Assembly (NCBI GenBank): GCA_036476315.1
Contig: JAZGBI010000022.1
Span: 30,977 to 94,976, forward strand
Length of the DNA: 64,000 nucleotides
Direction: 5' to 3'
From: Candidatus Neomarinimicrobiota bacterium
GTDB taxonomy: Bacteria; Fidelibacterota; Marinisomatia; Marinisomatales; S15-B10
Shown here: one piece after another, positions 46,807-55,700 of the stretch
Position numbering within the stretch: the stretch's first letter is position 1
Layout of the letters: each line of letters starts with the position of its first letter
Made by a program: the position numbers and the translations under genes
The notes under the pieces: model-generated
The model's input: only the letters and a program-made list of their open reading frames with translations
What the model was told of the DNA's origin: nothing
Database searches by the model: none

Positions 46807-47603
46807 TTGTTATTCTCCACCCAGCTAAGGTTTTTGGCCTGTTTTTCTTTTTCTTCCACGACGCTCAGAAATATCTCTTCCAGTGCCGATAGTTTTGGAT
46901 CTTCTGCGAGTTTCTCCCTGAATTCAGATCGAATATCCTCAATCGTATTCTGATACACAACCCTTCCTTTATGGATAATGGCCACTTCGTCGCAGAGGTT
47001 TTCCACATAGCTCAGAATATGGGATGTAATCAGGATGGTTGTTCCTTTCTTTTTCAGGTCAAGGAAAAGTTTCTTTGTCTTTTTAACGGCAATGGCATCC
47101 ATACCTTCAAACGGTTCATCGAGAACAAGGAATTCAGGATCGTGGATCAAAGCGGCAGACAGGGAGACTTTCTTTTTCATACCTGCCGAATAGGTTTCAA
47201 TCCATTTGTCCTGTTTGTCCTTCAGTTCAAAAAAGCCAATCAGTTCACTAGTTCTTTCCTTAACTGATTTTTCCTCGAGTCCATACATCGCTCCCGCAAA
47301 TGTGAGGTATTCTTTTGCAGACAGTTTTTCGATGTAGGTAGGTCTTTCGAGCACAAATCCCGTTCGGCCCTTGTATTTGTATGATTTTTCCGTCAGGGAC
47401 TCACCAAACAGATGGATTTCTCCGGAATCACGCTTCAGGATATTGGCGAGAATGTTGATGGTCGTGGTTTTCCCCGCACCATTGGGGCCCACAAAACCAA
47501 AGATGACACCTCTGGAAACGTCAAGGTTCAGGCCATTCAGTGCGACCACGGAAGGACCATAGGATTTGCTCAGCGCTTGAACGATCAAGATAGAGCTATT
47601 CAT
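46803..47603 (-). CDS. ABC transporter ATP-binding protein (CcmA/NatA type) of the peptide locus
   Basis: The 266-residue ATPase shows Walker A GPNGAGKTT, the signature YSAGMKKKVSLSAALIHDP and Walker B FLVLDEPFEGMD, with the TSH switch histidine. This ABC-2 type ATPase works with separate permeases; the two genes immediately upstream are candidates, overlapping it by 8 bp. Such modules often export antimicrobial peptides or pump them away from the membrane to give self-immunity. A C-terminal extension with lysines and glutamates follows the core. Confidence 0.9.
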   Translation of the reverse strand: MNSSILIVQALSKSYGPSVVALNGLNLDVSRGVIFGFVGPNGAGKTTTINILANILKRDSGEIHLFGESLTEKSYKYKGRTGFVLERPTYIEKLSAKEYLTFAGAMYGLEEKSVKERTSELIGFFELKDKQDKWIETYSAGMKKKVSLSAALIHDPEFLVLDEPFEGMDAIAVKKTKKLFLDLKKKGTTILITSHILSYVENLCDEVAIIHKGRVVYQNTIEDIRSEFREKLAEDPKLSALEEIFLSVVEEKEKQAKNLSWVENNK

Positions 47604-48264
47604 CTACCATTCCCAAAATTCTATGCACAGCGTTTTGGAGATGTTCAGATGTACGCCACACAGATAAGCGATAGAAAGAACAGGATAGGAGCAGTGAAGT
47701 CGACGCGGTCACAGCGTACCACAATGCCCCGAGAGAACTGGAAATCACGAGCAGGCCATTCGCGAGCACAGGGACGATTATCATAACAAGGCCCTTCCAC
47801 GAGAATATACTTTGACGGAAGGGTCTTGGGGATCTTGCGGACAGAATATTTCCAACACCTAGAGCGGTTGTCAGAACGACTCCTGAATGGACCAAGAATG
47901 AGAGAAGAAAACTACTATTTGACTCATACATTATGGAAACTAAGAAAAGTGCCAACAGAATGGAAACTGCCATAGATAAGAAGAGAATACCGTTGCGGGC
48001 AATAATTATCTTAGTCCAGTCTAAGGGGAAAATCATCAACGACCGCAAATCGCCGGGAAGGGTTGCGAAAATGTTCGTGATTACCATGCTCAGAGACCAG
48101 AGCACTAGGAAAAGTCCAGGCATGAGCAAGAATAATGGGTTGAGTGAACCTTGGAAAAAAGAAGACACGATCATGAACGTTGGATACAAGAATACAACCA
48201 TAAGAATGGAGTGATATCTTTTGTATAACAAAATCGTTTGTCTAAATAGTTGTGAGTACCTCAT
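47596..48264 (-). CDS. ABC-2-like membrane subunit of the peptide locus (second)
   Basis: With the start at 48264 this is a 222-residue protein with about six membrane helices, beginning MRYSQLFRQTILLYKRYHS. The frame stays open to 48417, but that part overlaps the upstream gene; the ATG at 48264 makes an ATGA overlap with its stop and is clearly right. No close family was recognised; size, topology and position next to an ABC-2 ATPase make it a transporter membrane subunit. It overlaps the ATPase gene by 8 bp. Confidence 0.78.
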   Translation of the reverse strand: MRYSQLFRQTILLYKRYHSILMVVFLYPTFMIVSSFFQGSLNPLFLLMPGLFLVLWSLSMVITNIFATLPGDLRSLMIFPLDWTKIIIARNGILFLSMAVSILLALFLVSIMYESNSSFLLSFLVHSGVVLTTALGVGNILSARSPRPFRQSIFSWKGLVMIIVPVLANGLLVISSSLGALWYAVTASTSLLLSCSFYRLSVWRTSEHLQNAVHRILGMVDE

Positions 48265-48995
48265 GAATCGTTCCGGAGTTTTTTCTTGGGTTTCATCAGG
48301 CTTGTACCTACCCTCAATCCAATCACCAGCAAAGATGAAACAAATATAAAGTAGATTGTGACCAGTCCGTAGTCTCCTTTCTGAGCTGCATTGGTGACAG
48401 AACCTATCCACCCACAAAAGGGATATAGGTTATATAGATAATGTTTCTTAACTAGCACGGGAATCTGGTACAGGACAATCAAGATGAAAAAGACCTGCTG
48501 GAACCAAATATCGCTTTTTCGAATTTGTGCGCCCACTACCATGAGGATATTCAATATCCAGACCTGAAGGGTGACGATCACTATGATTGTGATAGAAACG
48601 AATACCACTACACTCAATACTCTTTCCGGTAAGGCAGCAATCAATCCCAGAATTACGATTATGTGTATGAGATTTCTCTTATCATAGAGAACCATAGTCA
48701 GCAGAGAACCATATTTTTTTTCGCCCGATAGCGGGAACAAAATCATATGACCTCTTCTAACCTTTAAGTCTCGGACATAGCCAAAAAGTAGCAACAAAAG
48801 CTCGAGAGAAACAGAGTACGCGAAAATGAAACTGACTATGTATGGTTCAGGGTAAGAATACCCTACCCAAAATGAAAATGATCCTGCCAAGATCAGCGAC
48901 AAGGGGAAGAGAACATAATTCCAAATGGTACTCCGCCTATCTCTCTTGTACAATGTTGTGGATACGGTGACAATATTTCTTGTCGTAGCACTCAT
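48261..48995 (-). CDS. ABC-2-like membrane subunit of the peptide locus (first)
   Basis: The 244-residue protein has about six membrane helices (first at about 27-45, last at about 212-230), a basic N-terminus and a Lys-rich C-terminal tail. It resembles the next protein in size and layout, so the pair may form a heterodimeric ABC-2 channel with the ATPase. I do not recognise it by sequence. It lies 144 bp after the peptide gene, with a hairpin in between. Confidence 0.75.
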   Translation of the reverse strand: MSATTRNIVTVSTTLYKRDRRSTIWNYVLFPLSLILAGSFSFWVGYSYPEPYIVSFIFAYSVSLELLLLLFGYVRDLKVRRGHMILFPLSGEKKYGSLLTMVLYDKRNLIHIIVILGLIAALPERVLSVVVFVSITIIVIVTLQVWILNILMVVGAQIRKSDIWFQQVFFILIVLYQIPVLVKKHYLYNLYPFCGWIGSVTNAAQKGDYGLVTIYFIFVSSLLVIGLRVGTSLMKPKKKLRNDS

Positions 48996-49054
48996 TTCAT
49001 GAAATCCTCAATGACCTATAGGCAGTTACTTTCTTGTCGTACCAGAAAATTGGG

Positions 49055-49086
49055 ATGGTGGTGAGGAATGTCTTCCCCACCACCAT
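49055..49086 (-). terminator. Hairpin after the peptide gene (stabiliser or partial terminator)
   Basis: ATGGTGGTG and CACCACCAT make a 9-bp perfect stem with a further G-C extension around a short loop. On the minus strand it is followed by CCCAATTTTC, which is too weak for a full terminator. Placed between peptide and permease genes, it would trim or protect the peptide message and lower the downstream yield. Confidence 0.5.
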
Positions 49087-49139
49087 GATTATCAGACGAG
49101 ATTGCTCCCTTGATGAGAGATCATTGCAGCGCGTGTACG

Positions 49140-49448
49140 TTATCCACTACAACTCGCAAGAATCCCAAATGCCCCAGCGCCCACGCCAAAGTGCCACCAA
49201 AGGAGTGCACCTATGCTCGTTACGCCCAGCAAACTGAAGGCTAATATAGTCATCCCTAGGATGGCAGCGACGCAACCCAACGAAACACCACTGTCGCTGC
49301 TTCCATCACCTCCAAGAATGCTCTCCATGTGCGTCATGTCCATGGTACGGCTCTTAGTTACGGGTGCGGCTTGACTGGTTCCTATAACCGATGCTCCAAC
49401 AGACAGTGTCATGCCGGAAACTAGGACTATAGAGATGATCTTCTTCAT
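49140..49448 (-). CDS. Secreted double-glycine peptide precursor (bacteriocin-like), Sec signal plus GG leader
   Basis: The 102-residue product has three parts. Residues 1-27 are a Sec signal peptide (KKIISIVLVSGMTL, ending SQA-A). Residues 28-47 are a second leader ending MTHMESILGG, with a hydrophobic residue at -4 (Ile) and Met at -7 and -12 as in C39-processed leaders. Residues 48-102 are a hydrophobic core starting DGSSDSG, with cysteines at 59 and 100 and many small residues (LGMTILAFSLLGVTSIG, WWHFGVGAGAFG). The ribosome site GAGGAG is strong. A C39-type protease gene is next upstream. I infer a ribosomally made, disulfide-closed toxin or signal peptide; no known family recognised. Confidence 0.72.
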   Translation of the reverse strand: MKKIISIVLVSGMTLSVGASVIGTSQAAPVTKSRTMDMTHMESILGGDGSSDSGVSLGCVAAILGMTILAFSLLGVTSIGALLWWHFGVGAGAFGILASCSG

Positions 49449-49467
49449 AGCTCATCTCCTCAATTTT

Positions 49468-49555
49468 CGGTGGGAAACCGGCCCATGACGGACTAATTTC
49501 CCACCGGCTACGGGATGTGTTATCGGTGCTCATCTCCCAATGACTCACCGATAAC
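49468..49555 (-). promoter_or_regulatory. Two tandem perfect hairpins in the leader of the peptide gene
   Basis: CGGTGGGAAA pairs perfectly with TTTCCCACCG (49468-49477 with 49497-49506), and GTTATCGGTG pairs with CACCGATAAC (49519-49528 with 49546-49555). Each stem is 10 bp with a 17-19-nt loop, and the pair fills the 113-bp gap before the peptide start. They could set mRNA processing or translation so that peptide is made in excess, or be operators. Confidence 0.6.
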
Positions 49556-49561
49556 CGTCTC

Positions 49562-50131
49562 TCAGGAGGCAGACTCATATGCGTCTGCCTTCTGCATTTG
49601 AAGCGTTTCACCGCTCCAAATTCTTAGGAATTCTCTCTGAGATATCATCATCCGCCCTATCGCAGGATCGATGAGAATCAACTCCCTCTCATTAGGAATC
49701 GATTCCACGACCACATAATGATTGCTCCGAAGAAGGACAATGGCAGGTAAATCTATCTTTCGAAAATCTTCCCACATATAAATCCATCCTTCCGCGGATA
49801 ACCCCTTCAGTTCCGCCATCTGCTTGAGTTTCAACATGGAGGTTCCGTTCTCCATCGTCCCGACAAAGGTTTTGACTTTCTCAATCGAAGCCCCGATCCC
49901 GTAATGAACAAATACGTTCATTAAGGCTGCCGGACCGCAATCACTGTCTTCCTGCTGCAAAATGACATCATCGTTGCCGAGGTAAGTGTAATCAGAAAGC
50001 ATCGGGGGGATTCCCGGAACCATCCGGTTGGTCGAATGGAAGAGTAAACCCACCTGGAGAAGGAAGACAGCACCCGCCGTAACGACGAGAATCCCCACGA
50101 GTGTGCACAATCGCTTAAGGGAAATCGTCAC
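49562..50131 (-). CDS. Membrane-anchored stand-alone C39-family peptidase
   Basis: The product (189 residues from GTG 50131) has a basic start and one membrane helix (about 12-30), then a C39 peptidase domain facing the periplasm: catalytic Cys65 in QQEDSDCGPAAL, His137 in SNHYVVVES and Asp154 in LILIDPAIG, followed by QREFLRIWSGETL. C39 peptidases cut after Gly-Gly in peptide leaders, but normally as the N-terminal domain of a large ABC exporter on the cytosolic side. Here no ABC exporter is fused. The TTG at 50155 is an alternative start without ribosome site. The adjacent peptide gene supplies a fitting GG substrate. Confidence 0.82.
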   Translation of the reverse strand: MTISLKRLCTLVGILVVTAGAVFLLQVGLLFHSTNRMVPGIPPMLSDYTYLGNDDVILQQEDSDCGPAALMNVFVHYGIGASIEKVKTFVGTMENGTSMLKLKQMAELKGLSAEGWIYMWEDFRKIDLPAIVLLRSNHYVVVESIPNERELILIDPAIGRMMISQREFLRIWSGETLQMQKADAYESAS

Positions 50132-50933
50132 GAAATCTCTCGTGTTGGGATTCAAGATAACGATTGATATAACTCATGCTAACCTCCTCCGCCACATGAC
50201 GGTCGACGAGCGAACCCGTCTCATGATCCACGAGAAGGGAAATCAAGACGTAACTGGTGCCTGCCTGTTCACCACACTCGCAGACGGTACCGTAAGCAAT
50301 GTACCGATCCGCAATACGCTCACCACCTACTGTCCTCGTCCATAACTCCTCGAAAAGCAACGATGATTCCTCAAGCACTGCTTGGAGCTCGGACATGGAC
50401 GTCCCTTCATCAGACAAGTATTTTGACAAGTCGAGTTTTCTTTCAAAAGTAACAGAACCTCTGTCGGCAAGCGCCCGGATGGGGATTCTTGAGGTTCTGG
50501 AGAAATCCGATACAACATCGCGTATGAATTGCCTGGATCGTCTTCCCACCCACTTGTGACGAATAATCCCATCTCCGTCAACTAGAAAGACGGCAGGTAC
50601 ACTCTTGACTCCCAGCTGTTCGTGAAGTCGCTCTGTGTCGGTAAGAATAGAAATCGGAAGTTGATAGGCTCGAAGGAACCGGGCTGTTTCGAGACTGTCA
50701 GCGATACTTAAAGCAAGAACTGAAGTCCCGGTTGACGGAAGATCGAAAAGCAGATCTGAAATGTTGGCCAGGACGGCAAGACAATGCTGGCATGCGGGAT
50801 CGAAAAAAATAATGATACTCTGGTTTCCCTTCGCTACCGCGGAACCCATCCCTGGTATCCTATCAAAAGCAAAATTGTCACCAATAGACGGAACTACGTC
50901 TTTTTTGTGCACTGAGAGGACAATGGAGAGCAT
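50115..50933 (-). CDS. Membrane-anchored thioredoxin-fold protein (CxxC, TlpA/redoxin-like)
   Basis: Numbered from the ATG at 50933, the 272-residue product has a thioredoxin fold with FFDPACQHC (Cys48 and Cys51), a cis-proline site VPAVFLVD and a C-terminal extension of about 120 residues containing a CECG pair. The open frame extends upstream through a membrane helix (AVILTIVIVLVLPL) without ATG, GTG or TTG; an ATT at 50997-50999 stands 5 nt after a strong GGGGAGG and may be the real start (294 residues). It would act in the periplasm, making or isomerising the disulfide of the neighbouring two-cysteine peptide; that job is inferred. Confidence 0.78.
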   Translation of the reverse strand: MLSIVLSVHKKDVVPSIGDNFAFDRIPGMGSAVAKGNQSIIIFFDPACQHCLAVLANISDLLFDLPSTGTSVLALSIADSLETARFLRAYQLPISILTDTERLHEQLGVKSVPAVFLVDGDGIIRHKWVGRRSRQFIRDVVSDFSRTSRIPIRALADRGSVTFERKLDLSKYLSDEGTSMSELQAVLEESSLLFEELWTRTVGGERIADRYIAYGTVCECGEQAGTSYVLISLLVDHETGSLVDRHVAEEVSMSYINRYLESQHERFRDDFP

Positions 50934-51049
50934 GCTTAGAGGTAAGACGAGAACAATTACAATTGTGAGGATAACTGCTTGAAATCTCTTTGAAGGAATG
51001 CGAACCTCCCCACTGTTCGGGACGCCTCTCCCCTTCCTCTCGGTACCTC

Positions 51050-51078
51050 AACATAGTAAAAAAATTGTGAGCATGCAA
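51050..51078 (-). promoter_or_regulatory. Predicted promoter of the secreted-peptide operon
   Basis: On the minus strand TTGCAT (51073-51078), a 17-bp spacer and TATGTT (51050-51055) stand about 50 bp before the suspected ATT start at 50999. The strand between it and the divergent rarA gene is AT-rich. Confidence 0.45.
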
Positions 51079-51234
51079 TATAATTCTGCATTAGCGAAAT
51101 ATATCTCCAAACAAACAAGAATTTTCTCTAAAGTAATTCTGCTGTTTATCCGTGAGCTGAAGACAGATCACCATCAATCATTGAACTCTCCAATCAATTG
51201 TTTTTCCCTGGGTGAAGGTCTAAATTAACCTGGC

Positions 51235-52548
51235 ATGACGGAAAAACGATCCACACTGCCGCCGCTGGCGGACCGGGTTCGGCCCGCATCCCTCGAGGAC
51301 TTCATAGGCCAAGAACACCTCGTGGGCAAAGAAACACTCCTAAAGGAGGCCATCCGTGACAAGTCACCCTTCAGCCTCATCTTCTGGGGTCCGCCGGGAA
51401 CGGGAAAAACAACCCTGGCAAGAATTATGGCCCGGGAAATGGACGCCGACTTCTACGAAATCAGTGCCGTCTCCTCAGGGGTTAAAGATCTACGCAAGAT
51501 CATCGACACGGCGAAAACGAGCTTCAAAATGCATAAACACACCATCCTGTTCATCGACGAAATACATCGGTTCAACAAAGCCCAACAGGATGCCCTTCTG
51601 CACGCCGTGGAAGAGGGAACCGTTATTCTCGTGGGTACCACCACGGAAAATCCCTCCTTCGAAGTGACAGCCCCCCTCCTCTCCCGGTGCCGCGTTCTTA
51701 CACTGAATAGCCTCACCGATAAAGAACTGGAAGCCATCCTCACAGGAGCGCTGGGATCCGATATCGTCCTGCAAAAGAAAAACATCCGCTTCAAAGAAGG
51801 TACACGAACCGCATTGATTCAATCAGCGGGTGGCGACGCCAGGAAAATGCTCAATACACTCGAAGGAACGCTCTTTCTCTCCTCTTCAAAAGACGGAACC
51901 CAGTCCATCACGAAGAAAAACCTGAACGATGCCCTCCAGGCAAAAACTGTCGTCTACGACAAGACGGGCGACTACCACTACGACACGATTTCGGCATTCA
52001 TTAAGTCCGTTCGAGGGAGCGATCCCGATGCCGCCATCTACTGGCTGGCCACCATGCTGGAAGGAGGAGAACAACCGGAATTCATCGCCCGGCGACTTAT
52101 TATTCTCGCATCAGAAGATATCGGCAACGCCGATCCCCAGGCACTCCCCCTCGCCACCGCTGGATTCCACGCCGTTCACGCCATCGGCATGCCCGAGGCG
52201 TCTCTAGTACTTTCCCAGGTGACCGTATATCTCGCGGCGGCCCCCAAGTCAAATGCCGCCTACGTCGCCATCAAAGAAGCCCGGCAGAAGATCCGCGATG
52301 GAGGAACTTCCCCCGTCCCTCTCCATTTAAGAAACGCTCCAACACCCCTCATGGAGTCGATGGGACATGGCAAAGACTACGACTACCCACACCTCCACCC
52401 GGACCATTTCGTGGACCGGAACTACTTCCCCGAGAATGTGAACCAGACAGCGTTCTACCGGCCCACCGAACAGGGATACGAGAAGTTCATCCGCGAACGT
52501 CTGGCTCACCTGTGGAAAGACCGGTATGGCCGGAAGCAACCGAAGTGA
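51235..52548 (+). CDS. rarA: Replication-associated recombination protein A (MgsA/WRNIP1 family ATPase)
   Basis: RarA is a clamp-loader-like AAA+ ATPase acting at stalled forks. The 437-residue protein has the start LADRVRPASLEDFIGQEHL, Walker A GPPGTGKTT (about 52-60), Walker B ILFIDEIHRFNKAQQDALL (about 102-120), sensor region VGTTTENPSFEV, and the MgsA C-terminal domain (RGSDPDAAIYWLATMLEGGE and ASEDIGNADPQAL). Length and motifs match the family well. Divergent from the peptide operon. Confidence 0.96.
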   Translation: MTEKRSTLPPLADRVRPASLEDFIGQEHLVGKETLLKEAIRDKSPFSLIFWGPPGTGKTTLARIMAREMDADFYEISAVSSGVKDLRKIIDTAKTSFKMHKHTILFIDEIHRFNKAQQDALLHAVEEGTVILVGTTTENPSFEVTAPLLSRCRVLTLNSLTDKELEAILTGALGSDIVLQKKNIRFKEGTRTALIQSAGGDARKMLNTLEGTLFLSSSKDGTQSITKKNLNDALQAKTVVYDKTGDYHYDTISAFIKSVRGSDPDAAIYWLATMLEGGEQPEFIARRLIILASEDIGNADPQALPLATAGFHAVHAIGMPEASLVLSQVTVYLAAAPKSNAAYVAIKEARQKIRDGGTSPVPLHLRNAPTPLMESMGHGKDYDYPHLHPDHFVDRNYFPENVNQTAFYRPTEQGYEKFIRERLAHLWKDRYGRKQPK

Positions 52549-52550
52549 AA

Positions 52551-52735
52551 TGGAGAGCTGGAGAGTTGGAGACGGGATTCGTAATCCGTAATTCGTGATG
52601 CGTAAGGCTGCCCACTTCTACTGCAACTGCGACTGTTCTACTTGGACCTTGGCTCTTGGTTCTTGCTTCTTGATCTGTAATTCGTAATGCGTAGAAGCCT
52701 CCATTTCTCCATTTCTCCAATTCTCCACTTCTGCT
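52551..52735. repeat. Simple-sequence tract around GGAGA/TCTCC and TTCGTAATGCGTA words
   Basis: After rarA comes a purine run (GGAGAGCTGGAGAGTTGGAG), then repeated words GATTCGTAATCCGTAATTCG and TTCGTAATGCGTA, and finally CTCCATTTCTCCATTTCTCC running into the lptD start. A similar tract is at 46010-46085. The lptD start codon and the beginning of its signal peptide are inside this tract. Confidence 0.6.
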
Positions 52736-55700
52736 TTATTATCTTTCTTTTGTTCTCGATTTCGAGTGCCGAGCCCCAGGAAAGGCTCAGATTGATTCAT
52801 GCCGATGAACTGGAAAACATCACGGATTCCGATGGGAAGGCTATGCAGTTTCTGAGAGGGAATGTCAAATTCAGGAAAGGTGAGACCACTGTCACCGCGG
52901 ACCGCGCCACCTATCGCGACCGGGAGGGAATCGGCACGTTTTCACCCTCGGTGAGGATGGAAAGGGGAAACCAGATTCTCACTTCCGATTCCCTCATCTT
53001 TGACTCGGGAAATGACAGAGTAACGGCGCTGGGACACGTGCAGTTCGACGACGAAGAATATGACCTACTGTGCGATACGCTCATCTACTTTCTGGAGGCC
53101 GATAGCGGCCTGGGCTCAGGAAATGTCCAGTTCACGCAGAAAAGCCAGACGATCACTGCCCATCGCATTGTCTATCAGAAAAAAGAAGGTGAAAAAGCCG
53201 CAAGCTATACCGCCATCGGTGAGGTCGTCATCCAGGAAGAAGGCCGAGAGGCAACCTGCGGGCGAAGCATTTACGATGCGACTGCTGAAGCGTCCATACT
53301 TCTGGAAGATCCCGTGGTGAACCAGGAAGGACAGATCCTTTCGGGCAGCGAAATATACCTTTACTACACCGATGATATTCTGAGTCGCGTCGTCATACCT
53401 GACCAGTCTCATGTCACGTACCATTCCACGGGAAAGGTCAGGACGCAATCCACAGCAGGTGATACCTCCGCCGCAGAGTACGAGCTGAAGGAATTCGAAG
53501 ACGACATGGCCGGAAAGAGACTGGAAGCCTATCTCGTGGACGGCAGACTCGACTCCGTGAGGCTGGAAGGGATGGCCACCACTCTCTATCACATCTTCGA
53601 CGATTCCCTGTATCAGGGAAAGAATATCGCGTCAGGGGATACCATTACCCTCCTGTTTGAGGCAGATACCGCCGGGAACGAAGACCTCAAAGCAATCCAT
53701 ATCGTGGGAGGCTGCCGGGGGGAATACCACCCGGATGAGTCTTCTTCGGATGCCGATTCCCCCATCTTCTACAGCGCCGACACCCTCCATTACGACATTC
53801 CTAATGAAAAAACAATTCTCAAAAAATCCGCAGCCGTCGACTACGAGGAAACACAGCTGAGATCGGGAATCATCTCCGTTTCGTGGGAGGACAACCTTCT
53901 TCACGCGCTCCCTTCGGGCGAGGAACTTCCCACGGTGACGGAACGGGGAAGGAGTCCCATGGTTGGAGAGTCCCTTGCCTATAACCTCTCCACGGGACGG
54001 GGGCGGGTGAACTATGGCAAAACCAGGATGCAGGACGGATACTATCGGGGGACTGAAATCAGGAATCGAAGCAACGACATCTTTTTAGTGAGCGATGGCA
54101 TTTACACCACGTGCGATCTGGAGCCGGACCCCCATTTTCACTTCGAAAGTCACCGGATGAAAATGATCATGAGTGACAAGATCATTGCCAGGCCCATCGT
54201 CTTTCACATTTCGGGGATTCCCCTTTTCGCTCTCCCCTTTGCGGTAATTCCCGATCAGAGCGGAAAACGCCACTCGGGATGGATCCTCCCCTCGTACGGA
54301 GAGAACGGCCGCCAGGGACAATACCTGGAAGGTCTCGGCTACTTCTGGGCCGTCAACGACCACTGGAATAGCCAGTTCACGCTCGATTTCTACGACAGAC
54401 AGGGAATTGTCTTTCGCAACAGCAACCGGTATGTGAAGCGATACGGCTTCAGCGGCAACGTAAGGTTCCGGTACAACAGGACGGTGCAGGACCAGGATAT
54501 TGCCAGTATTTTCGGCAATCCGGGGGCAGAACGGTGGTCCCTGGGATGGAGTCACGCTCAAAAACTGAGGCATAAGCAATCGTTCAATGTCAACGCACAG
54601 TATTACAATGACAGTCAATTCAACCGGAAACTCGGGATTCACCGGGACACCCGTCTAAACCAGAAAGCCATCTCGAACGCCACTTATTCCAAGAGCTGGG
54701 CCCGGCTTAATGCCAGCATGTCCGTCAACCTGCGCGAGACCCGCAACCTCATGGCCGAATCCAAAATAGATTCCGGGTCCATCTATTACCAATCCCCCAA
54801 GCAGGCCGGCATGCGCATCGTGGAAACCAACACAGTTCTTCCCTCCCTCACCCTCCGTAAAGGGCAGATGCAATTATTCGGCGGGTCGGGAGGAAAGACA
54901 GGTGGACCCTCTTTCTACCTGTCTTATGGAAGTACCGTCAACAACAGGGGGGCGGGTTTCTACGAATCCGACAGCGTCGGTGTCGACTCTCTGGGAAACG
55001 CCATATACGAATGGGACGACAAACGTCAGCAGACATGGGATAACAGCTGGATCCACAACGTTTCCCTTTCGGGATCGGACAGGATTCTCAAACATATCGC
55101 GATTCGACCTTCTGTCTCCCTCCGTGAACAATGGACAACGAAGTACTTCGACGCCGATTCGGCGGACACGCCCGGGAGCACGGTTTCCAAGTTTCGTGCA
55201 CGCCACATTGTCTCTTTTTCTCTGAGCGGCAACACGAAACTCTACGGGCTATTTCCCGTAAGGATCGGCGCCCTTCGAGCCATTCGCCACACGTTGACGC
55301 CGTCAGTGGGATTCTCCTTTCAACCCGATTACTCAAAACCACTGTTCGGATACGATTTCGGTTATTTCAAGAAGGTTCCGGACAGAGAGGGAAATCAAGT
55401 GCTGTTCGATCCTTTCAGCGGCACGGCAATCGGGTCTACCCCAAGACGGGAACAGAGAAAGCTGAACATGTCGATCAAGAACGTGTTTCAGGCAAAAGTA
55501 GGAGAGGGAGAGGAAGAGAGGAAGATCGACCGTCTGTTGACGTGGAATATGTCAACGAGCTACAATTTTGCAGCAGAAACATTCAAGCTTTCAAAGCTTC
55601 AATCGTCCATCCGGGCCCAGCTGCCCAGGAAGCTGACTCTTGACTTCCGCATGACCCACGATTTCTATGGCGTCAATAGCAACGGAGAGGGGATCGCCAC

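Noticed and set aside
48265..48417. Upstream extension of the second membrane subunit
   Set aside because: It overlaps the first subunit in another frame; ATG 48264 gives a 4-bp ATGA junction.
51000..51234. A second small peptide gene upstream of the redox gene
   Set aside because: Short frames here have no signal peptide or GG leader and overlap the promoter.
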